Shown here piece after piece: positions 1 to 5,405 of a stretch of 6,583 bases of DNA. Each line of letters starts with the position of its first letter. The first letter of the stretch is position 1. The position numbers and the translations under genes were made by a program. Source of the stretch: Candidatus Gerdarchaeota archaeon (lineage in GTDB: Archaea > Asgardarchaeota > Heimdallarchaeia > JABLTI01); assembly GCA_016839405.1 (NCBI GenBank), contig JAEOUJ010000307.1, positions 1 to 6,583 on the forward strand, in the 5' to 3' direction. The notes below the pieces were generated by a model. The model worked only from the letters and a program-made list of their open reading frames with translations. It made no database searches and was not told the origin of the DNA.

Positions 1-510
1 ACCTAGATTTGGATCATTTATTGGAATTTCTAATTCTTCTAGTGCAATAGTATTGGCGATTGCCATGTGCCCACAGACTCTTTTTATATAACAAGGATTA
101 TCTGGAGCAATTTTATCTAATTCCTTTAATGTTAGATATCTTTTTTCACTCCAATTACTTTCATCCCAATTTGCACCTATAATCCATTTACCTTTTGGAC
201 TTATTTTTACTCGCTCTTCTATTTTCTTTAATGCTTCTTGGGGAGAGGTTACATCCTGAAGTAGAACATCTTGAAAAGTAGTACTCACTGATAATAAATG
301 TGTATGAGCATCATAAAAACCTGGACAAACAAATTTACCTTTTAGATCAATAGATTTTTTACAATTTCGATATTTTTTCATTATTTCCCTCGTAGTACCA
401 ATGGAAATAATTTTTCCTTCTTTTAAAGCTATAGCTTCAACTAAAGGATTTTTTTTATTCATTGTTTTAATGCAACCATTATATAGAATTAAATCAATTT
501 GATCAATCAT
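1..510 (-). CDS. Amidohydrolase family 3 (YtcJ-like) metal-dependent hydrolase, N-terminal 170 residues, cut by the window edge
   Basis: The reading frame is open from ATG at 508-510 to base 1, so the C-terminus lies outside. Seen: a small N-terminal beta domain (about residues 5-62, containing ALKEGKIISIG and DLKGKFVCPG), then PGFYDAHTHL at 63-72, whose H69 and H71 are the first two metal ligands of the amidohydrolase TIM barrel. Further on come GANWDESNW (112-120) and CGHMAIANTIAL (147-158), both characteristic of the YtcJ/exoenzyme-regulatory branch (amidohydrolase family 3). Such enzymes are cytoplasmic hydrolases of amide or related bonds, but substrates are mostly unknown and cannot be read from this fragment. 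The start lacks a strong Shine-Dalgarno site (only a weak GAAG just upstream). It lies 47 bp downstream of the zinc-ribbon membrane protein gene on the same strand, so co-transcription is possible. The family call is secure; the substrate is not. Confidence 0.9.
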   Translation of the reverse strand, partial: MIDQIDLILYNGCIKTMNKKNPLVEAIALKEGKIISIGTTREIMKKYRNCKKSIDLKGKFVCPGFYDAHTHLLSVSTTFQDVLLQDVTSPQEALKKIEERVKISPKGKWIIGANWDESNWSEKRYLTLKELDKIAPDNPCYIKRVCGHMAIANTIALEELEIPINDPNLG

Positions 511-557
511 TTTTCTTCATAAAATGATATTAAATTTACTTTTTGAGTTTTTCTAAA

Positions 558-1643
558 CTAATCTAACCATTGATAGACTAGACCTAAAAGAAAAGCTAAT
601 GCAATATAGAATAATATTCTAAATAAATATCTAAAAATAGGATTTCTTTGAATAATATTTTTACTGCTTTCTATAACATCAATTGTTGGAACCTTAGGTT
701 CTTTGAATTCAACTAATTTTTGATTTAATTCAGATACAAGTTCATTTTGATTTAAATATTCAAAAGCCAAGATGAATTTATTTTTATAAATATAAAATTC
801 ATTTAACCATTTTTTTGGTAATGAATCATTTTCCAATTCGGATTCTAATCTCTTAATTATTTTATGTAATCCAAATTTATTTTTGCTTATTAGCATAATT
901 TCATTAAGTAATGAAATTCCTTCTGGAGGAGCTTTTGATAATAAATTTTCTAAATATTGTAATTCACTCTCTTCATCAATTTGCTTAGATAATAAACCAA
1001 TCATTTTTCCGGGTGTTATTTTCAATTGTTTACTTAACAGATAAAACCAATCTGATGGTAGATTATTAGCTTGAAATGTTGTTACTTGCAAGAATCCTTT
1101 TAGTAATTCATCGTCATATATCTGAGTTTTATTTAGATATTTCAAGGCAACATCAAAATTTTGAATCTCAGCTGAAACGCTATAACGATATAAAGAAGAT
1201 AATAATTTATCATGTTTTGAAAGACCGAAAAAAACCGCTTCTTCCAAAAAACGACCAAAAAATAACAGAAAAATAATTTCCAAACAACCTAGAAGAAGAC
1301 AAAGATTAAGCGTTAATTGATCAAGTATTACACCAATTATGCTAGTAATAAATAAGCCAACAGAAAAAACATAACTACAAATTAAAATTCCATTTAATAA
1401 TTTTTCACGACGACATATACGACAGATTTCAATTTTATCTTTATCTGATTTCTCAATTAAGGTAATTTCTTGTATTTCTTGTAAAGGGATACCGCATTTC
1501 CCGCACCTGATGTTTACTTGCTTTTGTTTATTCTCAGACAAATTCTGCACACTTTTTGTTAAACATTCTTCAACAAAAATCCTTTGGTTATTTGTTTTTT
1601 TATTAGATTTATATTCAACGGAATTAGTAAAATTAATTGACAT
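558..1643 (-). CDS. Uncharacterised zinc-ribbon membrane protein with helical domain and C-terminal anchor
   Basis: I do not recognise a named family. Seen in the 361 residues: a polar N-terminus (1-45); two CxxC knuckles, C47-GK-C50 and C74-RI-C77, 24 residues apart, as in a zinc ribbon; two hydrophobic segments at about 83-106 and 109-130 forming a membrane hairpin; a long polar, probably all-helical region (about 145-325); and a last hydrophobic segment at about 338-358 ending in YQWLD. It is therefore likely a membrane protein with the zinc ribbon and the helical domain on the same side, probably the cytoplasm (inference). ATG at 1641-1643 is supported by GGTGA at 1651-1655 with a 7-nt spacer. 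The gene lies 34 bp downstream of the 85-residue gene and 47 bp upstream of the amidohydrolase, all on one strand. Zinc-ribbon-plus-membrane proteins of unknown role are common in archaea, so context gives only weak functional hints. Confidence 0.8.
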   Translation of the reverse strand: MSINFTNSVEYKSNKKTNNQRIFVEECLTKSVQNLSENKQKQVNIRCGKCGIPLQEIQEITLIEKSDKDKIEICRICRREKLLNGILICSYVFSVGLFITSIIGVILDQLTLNLCLLLGCLEIIFLLFFGRFLEEAVFFGLSKHDKLLSSLYRYSVSAEIQNFDVALKYLNKTQIYDDELLKGFLQVTTFQANNLPSDWFYLLSKQLKITPGKMIGLLSKQIDEESELQYLENLLSKAPPEGISLLNEIMLISKNKFGLHKIIKRLESELENDSLPKKWLNEFYIYKNKFILAFEYLNQNELVSELNQKLVEFKEPKVPTIDVIESSKNIIQRNPIFRYLFRILFYIALAFLLGLVYQWLD

Positions 1644-1650
1644 TGTTTTC

Positions 1651-1655
1651 TCACC
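1651..1655 (-). promoter_or_regulatory. Shine-Dalgarno site (GGTGA) of the zinc-ribbon membrane protein
   Basis: On the minus strand GGTGA is followed by 7 nt and then ATG. It matches part of the GGAGGTGAT consensus complementary to the archaeal 16S 3' end and supports the start at 1643. Confidence 0.6.
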
Positions 1656-1677
1656 AGTAAGGATTTTTAAAGAAAAA

Positions 1678-1935
1678 TCAATCTTGATCCAAATTTTCTT
1701 TAGCTAATTTTTTTAATATAATCGATGCCTTTTGTAGAACAGCTTTTGATGATAAAAATTCATTATAAGTCACACCATCATCGAAAGTTTCACTATTAGA
1801 TTTCACATAATCAATAAAATCCGAGGAATTTATCAAAGAATCAATTTCTGATTTTATTTCATAATTTTCCAAATTATGCGAATACTTTAAGGGATTTTGT
1901 TTTTCATTGATTTTATTCTTTGATTTATATGTCAT
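1678..1935 (-). CDS. Small hypothetical protein (85 residues)
   Basis: No family recognised. The protein is polar and charged, with a lysine/asparagine-rich N-terminus (1-20) that is probably disordered. After it come segments that look helical: about 26-46 (EIDSLINSSDFIDYVKS) and 58-80 (NEFLSSKAVLQKASIILKKL). There is no cysteine, no signal peptide and no membrane segment, so it should be soluble. ATG is at 1933-1935 and TGA at 1678-1680. No clear Shine-Dalgarno site precedes the start, which could mean a leaderless or short-leader transcript, as is common for first genes in archaeal operons. It is the first gene of the minus-strand group, 34 bp ahead of the zinc-ribbon membrane protein, so the two are probably co-transcribed and may act together (inference). 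Its small size and lack of a recognised family leave some doubt that it is real. Confidence 0.6.
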   Translation of the reverse strand: MTYKSKNKINEKQNPLKYSHNLENYEIKSEIDSLINSSDFIDYVKSNSETFDDGVTYNEFLSSKAVLQKASIILKKLAKENLDQD

Positions 1936-2112
1936 AACAATCTATAATGTGTTAATTTTCAAGTATTAAAATACCAAATAATTTTAATTTAATTTTAAAA
2001 TCCATAAAAATGTATTTTTTTTGCTATAAACAACAAGTTTAATTATTTGTAAAAGCATTTTACGGAAAAGTAGCTTTGAAGCTTTAACTCATAGAATTCG
2101 GTGAATTGAAAA
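1936..2112. promoter_or_regulatory. Divergent intergenic region with promoters for both gene groups
   Basis: This 177-bp, strongly AT-rich stretch separates the minus-strand 85-residue gene from the plus-strand GTPase gene, so at least two promoters must lie here or nearby. On the plus strand, CTATAAA at 2024-2030 is TATA-like and would place transcription initiation near 2055, leaving a leader of about 55-60 nt. On the minus strand the AT-rich run around 1960-1975 lies about 25-40 nt ahead of the ATG at 1935, which would fit a nearly leaderless transcript. In DNA this AT-rich, TATA-like matches are frequent, so the exact boxes are guesses while the region's role is sound. Confidence 0.4.
2100..2104 (+). 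promoter_or_regulatory. Shine-Dalgarno site (GGTGA) that decides the GTG start of the first GTPase
   Basis: GGTGA lies 8 nt before GTG at 2113. An in-frame TGA at 2107-2109 rules out any upstream start, and the P-loop begins at residue 11, so the protein cannot begin much later. GTG is therefore the real start. Confidence 0.7.
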
Positions 2113-2655
2113 GTGAAACTATTAGCAAAAGTTGTTCTAGCCGGAGAAGGTGGTGTTGGAAAAACAACACTCATACATAGATATATTACAAATAGTTTCA
2201 TTGATTCTACTAAATTAACTATTGGAGCAGCTTTTTACACTCATGAAATAACTATTGATGAACATACAGTTTTGGCTCAAATTTGGGATTTAGGAGGACA
2301 AGAGCAATTTAAACAAATGGGTATTTTTAATAAATATCTTCAAGGTGCTAATGTTACAGTTGTAATGTTTGATTTAACAAGGCTAAATACTCTTAATTTT
2401 GTTCCAGAATGGGCAGATTTAGCATTAGAATCTAGTAAAACTAAACTCATTCTTGTGGGAGGTAAAAAAGATCTTGCTCAAGGGATTTCTTTTGATGTAG
2501 ACTCTCTAAAAGATCTTTTTGATAAATATAATTTTGTTTCTTATCATGAAACATCTTCTGCTACAGGTGAAGGTGTTATTGATGTCTTTCAATCTATTGC
2601 CAAAATTGTTGTAGATGCAATTACAGAACAGAAAAAAGCTAGTGATAAAAAATAA
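2113..2655 (+). CDS. Ras-superfamily small GTPase (Rab/Arf-like), cysteine-free
   Basis: A single GTPase domain of 180 residues, the usual length for Ras/Rab/Arf proteins. Seen: G1 P-loop GEGGVGKT (11-18); switch I threonine T36 in KLTIGA; G3 WDLGGQE (58-64) with the catalytic glutamine Q63; G4 GKKD (117-120) where NKxD or TKxD is expected; G5 ETSSA (146-150). The G3 wording DxGGQ is Arf-like, whereas the spacing and the switch I region look more Rab/Ras-like. There is no cysteine in the protein and no C-terminal CAAX or CC motif, so no prenylation; there is also no N-terminal glycine for myristoylation after the start. It is likely a GTP/GDP molecular switch in the cytoplasm. The start is GTG with GGTGA 8 nt upstream and an in-frame stop just before it. 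The helical-repeat gene follows 89 bp downstream on the same strand and is a candidate partner. Such GTPases are greatly expanded in Asgard archaea; the specific process is unknown. Confidence 0.93.
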   Translation: MKLLAKVVLAGEGGVGKTTLIHRYITNSFIDSTKLTIGAAFYTHEITIDEHTVLAQIWDLGGQEQFKQMGIFNKYLQGANVTVVMFDLTRLNTLNFVPEWADLALESSKTKLILVGGKKDLAQGISFDVDSLKDLFDKYNFVSYHETSSATGEGVIDVFQSIAKIVVDAITEQKKASDKK

Positions 2656-2688
2656 AAAGTTTCAAAAGTATAATCAATAAACTTAGAA

Positions 2689-2700
2689 TTATATAATATT
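2689..2700 (+). promoter_or_regulatory. TATA-like element ahead of the helical-repeat gene
   Basis: TTATATAATATT lies about 45-55 nt before the ATG at 2745, placing a possible transcript start near 2720 and the GGAG ribosome site inside the leader. It suggests that the helical-repeat gene can be transcribed independently of the GTPase. The match is to an AT-only motif in AT-rich DNA, so support is weak. Confidence 0.3.
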
Positions 2701-2744
2701 AAACAATTATTCGATTAATATAAATTTGGAGAAAATTAGTAGCA

Positions 2745-3518
2745 ATGTCTGATAAACCAGTGACAACAAATTTACGAGCATTAATCAATGCAATTATTGC
2801 TCATGGCAAAACAGGAAATGTTCGTTCTGTTGTACAGACTTTGCAAGAAATTGAGAAAGAAACTAAACATCATAGACATGATCCTAATATTCAAAATTTA
2901 TTAGCTGAAGCCTATAGACATGCTCTTGATCCATTTGGTGTTGCTAAAAAATATAAAGATACTGAGAATATGATTGTAAAAATAGAGTCTATTTTAAAAC
3001 TACGACACTATGATGAAAATATACAAGAAATTTATAGCGAAGCACTAAGTGCTCTTGTTTATCATTATATAATGAATGAAAGAAATAAAGATGTTCATAG
3101 AACACTTACAAAACTAGGGAATTTTGCTTCCAAAAACCAAACAAATCCATTTGTACAATTTAATTATGCAACAGCTTTATCAAATGTAGCTGAATATTTT
3201 TCTGAATTAGAGGATAAAGATATAGTCTATAATATTTTATGGGAAATTATTGGTATTGTTACTTTCTTCCCAGGAAAAGAAATACTGACACAAGTAGCAG
3301 ATGGTTTATTGCGAAGCATAACTATTGTTGGAAACAGATTAACTTTGGATGAGTTAGAAAATTTAGCTACTAGAATAGATGAATTTGTTAATTTTACTAA
3401 TGAATTCGAAATTCAGCAAAAACTTACTGCATGTCAGGGTAAGATTTTTCAATATGTTGCAGGTTTAAGAATGCGTTTGGGATACAGTCCTGATGGAAAA
3501 CCACAAAAAAAGAAATGA
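2745..3518 (+). CDS. Alpha-solenoid protein of about five 43-residue TPR-like repeats
   Basis: No named family recognised. By eye the 257 residues divide into repeats of 42-45 residues: 7-50, 51-94, 95-138, 139-183 and 184-225, plus a partial sixth (226-246). Each begins with a helix carrying a small-residue pattern (LLAEAYRHAL, YSEALSALVY, YATALSNVAE, VADGLLRSIT). A second helix with a TLxxI/LxxIxx pattern follows, and most units close with a hydrophobic-Q end (PNIQ, ENIQ, PFVQ, ILTQ, EIQQ). Paired helices repeating like this make a superhelical scaffold that normally binds other proteins. There is no signal peptide or membrane segment, so it should be cytoplasmic; the C-terminus is a basic tail (KPQKKK). 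GGAG at 2728-2731 lies 13 nt before ATG. It lies downstream of one small GTPase and converges on another with a 7-bp gap, so a role as GTPase partner, effector or regulator is reasonable but only inferred. Confidence 0.82.
   Translation: MSDKPVTTNLRALINAIIAHGKTGNVRSVVQTLQEIEKETKHHRHDPNIQNLLAEAYRHALDPFGVAKKYKDTENMIVKIESILKLRHYDENIQEIYSEALSALVYHYIMNERNKDVHRTLTKLGNFASKNQTNPFVQFNYATALSNVAEYFSELEDKDIVYNILWEIIGIVTFFPGKEILTQVADGLLRSITIVGNRLTLDELENLATRIDEFVNFTNEFEIQQKLTACQGKIFQYVAGLRMRLGYSPDGKPQKKK
3505..3511 (-). terminator. Possible U-tract terminator for the minus-strand GTPase transcript
   Basis: Seven consecutive A on the plus strand give U7 in the minus-strand transcript, about 15-20 nt past the stop codon at 3526-3528. 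Archaeal termination often occurs at simple U-tracts without a hairpin. The tract lies inside the last codons of the opposing helical-repeat gene. Confidence 0.3.
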
Positions 3519-3535
3519 TTATTTCTTATGCTTCT
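3519..3535 (+). terminator. Possible U-rich terminator for the plus-strand GTPase/helical-repeat transcript
   Basis: Right after the TGA at 3516-3518 the plus strand is T-rich (TTATTTCTTATGCTTCT). With only 7 bp between the convergent genes, termination has to occur here or within the opposing gene. No hairpin is visible, and the call rests on base composition and position. Confidence 0.25.
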
Positions 3536-4338
3536 ATTAGCTGATGTAAAATTTTCTCAAGATGAGCTATTTGTATTATACCAACCAAATGACGACCTCC
3601 AACTAAAATCGTTGGAAAAGCTGTTACACCATATGCTTCAGCAATTTTAGGATCCTTACCAGCATCTATTGTTTCAACTTCCAAGGCATACTTCTTACCC
3701 ACTTTTTCAACATGATTTAAAGCAACCTTAGACCATTGATCATTTTCTTTTACAAAAAAGATTATTTTAGTTGCCATTTCCCTTTTCATACTTGGTGATA
3801 AATCTGGTGATGGAAGTAATCCACTTACTATTTCTTGTATCAGTAAATTGAAAGCAGCATCAACATTTGTATCTGTTTTTGCACTTGTAAATATTAGATT
3901 TGCTTGTGCTGCAGGTGTGTTGCCTAATTTTTTTACATCATAAGCTAAAGGAAGGTGTTTTGTTTGGGCTAAATCTAATTTTGTACCAACAATAATTAAT
4001 GGAACATCCTTGTTATTAGCTGTTCTTAAATCCTCATACCATCCGGCAAGATTATCAAAAGTTTCTGGATCAGTTAAATCATAAGCTAGAATAGCACCAG
4101 AAGCACCTTGTAAATAACGCAAACCAATTTGTCTTCGGCTTTTTTGTCCAGCAATATCCCAAATTATCAATTTTACTCTTGCACCAGGGTAATCAAAAGT
4201 TCTAGAATTTAAGGTTAAACCTAATGTTGTCATATAATCTTTATGAAAAGTATCAAAAATATATCTTCGAACTAAACTAGTTTTACCTACTCCTGGATCT
4301 CCAAGTAAAACTATTTTTCGTTGATATAATTTAACCAT
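3526..4338 (-). CDS. Ras-like small GTPase fused to a cysteine-less thioredoxin-fold domain
   Basis: Two domains in 270 residues. GTPase domain (about 5-172): G1 GDPGVGKT (13-20), switch I T38 in YMTTLG, G3 WDIAGQ (60-65) with catalytic Q65, G4 TKLD (119-122, the TKxD form known from Rho), G5 TSAK (151-154). After a short linker (173-189) comes an 80-residue segment (190-270) with thioredoxin/archaeal mini-thioredoxin features: beta strand KIIFFVKEN, helix ending in EKVGKKY, strand LEVETIDA, DPKIAEAYGVTAFPT with the cis-proline position P242, ILVGGRHLVG, and a final helix. The CxxC site is replaced, best aligned as D200-Q-W-S203, and the whole protein has no cysteine, so disulfide chemistry is excluded. 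The thioredoxin fold may bind a partner or control the GTPase (inference). There is no lipidation motif. An in-frame TAA at 4342-4344 and GAGGT at 4348-4352 fix the ATG. It lies 73 bp downstream of the aminopeptidase gene. Confidence 0.9.
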   Translation of the reverse strand: MVKLYQRKIVLLGDPGVGKTSLVRRYIFDTFHKDYMTTLGLTLNSRTFDYPGARVKLIIWDIAGQKSRRQIGLRYLQGASGAILAYDLTDPETFDNLAGWYEDLRTANNKDVPLIIVGTKLDLAQTKHLPLAYDVKKLGNTPAAQANLIFTSAKTDTNVDAAFNLLIQEIVSGLLPSPDLSPSMKREMATKIIFFVKENDQWSKVALNHVEKVGKKYALEVETIDAGKDPKIAEAYGVTAFPTILVGGRHLVGIIQIAHLEKILHQLIEA

Positions 4339-4351
4339 AGGTTATTAACCT
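4339..4351 (-). promoter_or_regulatory. 13-bp palindrome covering the Shine-Dalgarno site of the fusion GTPase
   Basis: AGGTTATTAACCT is a perfect inverted repeat (6-bp arms, one central base) abutting the ATG. In the transcript the 5' arm contains most of the ribosome site GAGGT (4348-4352). A stem AGGU/ACCU with a 5-nt loop could hide it, or a dimeric protein could bind the DNA. The repeat is seen directly; any regulatory use is inference. Confidence 0.35.
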
Positions 4352-4411
4352 CTGCTTTTTTTTATCGAATGCTCCTTTTGTAAGTTTTGATTAATGCACT
4401 AAATATCCTTA

Positions 4412-5332
4412 CTAAATCTCAGTGATGATTTCTGAACCTGATTTTGTTATCATAATTGTGTGTTCTGCTTGAGCTACAGGTGTTTGACTCTTACTTACAA
4501 GCATAGGAAATCTATTTAATGTTTTATTTGATATTAATTCTTTAAGAGCTGCAAATAAACGTGTTTCTGACATAAGACCATCTAACCATCGCAAAGCAAA
4601 TGGCAAACCATTATATGTTTCTATCTTTTCTAATAATAATTTTGCATCCTCAGACTTAGCTTTATCTCCTTGTTGGGAGAATATGAATGTGTAAGATTCA
4701 TCATAAACATTTTTTGATCCTTTTTTTGTTGTAACAAAAGGCTCAATCGCTAATATATGCCCTTCTTGTAATTTGACACCAAATAAATCAAATTTAGGTT
4801 TATAATTTGGTATGCTTATGCCAGAGTGCAATTTCCATCTTTCAATTACGTGCCCTGTCAAATCAATTACTGGAACTAAACCTTCATTCTTAATTGTATT
4901 CTCTATAATCTCACCTATATCATTTGGTCGAATGCCTGGTTTAATAATTTTTATTGCTTCTTGTAATGCTAATTCAGCTGTTTGCTTTAATTTTTGGAAT
5001 TTTTTCGTTGGATCAATTAGAAATGTTTTGGCATAATCTGATATATAACCATCAATATGTGCACCTAAATCGATTTTTACAACAGCTCGTTCAGGTATTC
5101 TTAAATCATCATCAATTGGTGATGTATAATGTGCAGCTATTTGATTTATTGATATATTTACAGGAAAAGCTGGTTTAGCACCTAAATTTATGATTTCTTT
5201 TTCTAAACTATCACAAATGGTTTTTAGTTTTCTTCCTTTTGTTACCAATTTTTTCGCTTTTCTCATTACTTCTACTGCCACTCGTCCAGCTTGTCGGTAT
5301 TTTTCTATTTCTTCTTGTTTTAATTTTGGCAT
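4412..5332 (-). CDS. map: Type II methionine aminopeptidase
   Basis: Removes the initiator methionine from new proteins in the cytoplasm, using two divalent metals. All key residues of the type II (MetAP2/archaeal) enzyme are visible, numbered from the ATG: H68 in AAHYTSP (substrate-side histidine), D88 in KIDLGAHIDG, D99 in GYISDYAKT, H161 in GHVIERWKLHSG, H169, E197 in AIEPF and E290 in AEHTIMI. The D-D spacing of 11 and E-E spacing of 93 match the Pyrococcus furiosus enzyme. A type II insertion of about 60 residues (229-288) with helical character is present, and the length (306) is normal for archaea. The frame could begin at TTG (5333-5335), but GGTGA at 5339-5343 lies 6 nt before the adjacent ATG at 5330-5332 and only 3 nt before the TTG, so I choose the ATG. 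It lies between EcfT (73 bp upstream) and the fusion GTPase (73 bp downstream), on the same strand. It is a housekeeping gene that need not relate functionally to either. Confidence 0.96.
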   Translation of the reverse strand: MPKLKQEEIEKYRQAGRVAVEVMRKAKKLVTKGRKLKTICDSLEKEIINLGAKPAFPVNISINQIAAHYTSPIDDDLRIPERAVVKIDLGAHIDGYISDYAKTFLIDPTKKFQKLKQTAELALQEAIKIIKPGIRPNDIGEIIENTIKNEGLVPVIDLTGHVIERWKLHSGISIPNYKPKFDLFGVKLQEGHILAIEPFVTTKKGSKNVYDESYTFIFSQQGDKAKSEDAKLLLEKIETYNGLPFALRWLDGLMSETRLFAALKELISNKTLNRFPMLVSKSQTPVAQAEHTIMITKSGSEIITEI

Positions 5333-5338
5333 CAAATT

Positions 5339-5343
5339 TCACC
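5339..5343 (-). promoter_or_regulatory. Shine-Dalgarno site (GGTGA) choosing the ATG start of methionine aminopeptidase
   Basis: On the minus strand GGTGA is followed by AATTTG and then ATG. The 6-nt spacer fits ATG at 5332; the spacer to the preceding in-frame TTG would be only 3 nt. Confidence 0.6.
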
Positions 5344-5405
5344 AAATGAGCATAATATTTAGTAGTATATTCTCAATAATCATTATTCATTAATAAAACT
5401 CTTCT

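Noticed and set aside
1076..1707. Two plus-strand open frames opposite the zinc-ribbon membrane protein
   Set aside because: The minus-strand frame is far longer and shows coherent zinc-ribbon and membrane features with a ribosome site; the plus-strand frames show none.
2641..2655. C-terminal lipidation signal on the first GTPase
   Set aside because: The protein ends in ASDKK and contains no cysteine, so neither CAAX nor CC-type prenylation is possible.
4372..4377. AAGGAG on the minus strand upstream of the fusion GTPase
   Set aside because: A good Shine-Dalgarno match, but no suitable start codon follows at the right distance, and an in-frame TAA at 4342-4344 prevents an extended GTPase reading frame.
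5333..5335. TTG as the start of methionine aminopeptidase
   Set aside because: It is in frame and directly before ATG, but the GGTGA ribosome site is only 3 nt away from it and 6 nt from the ATG, so the ATG is the better start.
5375..5387. Perfect palindrome AATAATCATTATT between ecfT and the aminopeptidase gene
   Set aside because: Nearly all A/T; in DNA of this composition such a repeat is expected by chance, and it is not placed at a recognisable promoter or ribosome site.
4812..5393. Three plus-strand open frames of 67-74 codons opposite methionine aminopeptidase
   Set aside because: They overlap a gene whose catalytic residues are all intact, have no ribosome sites or recognisable motifs, and arise as antisense shadows of the aminopeptidase.
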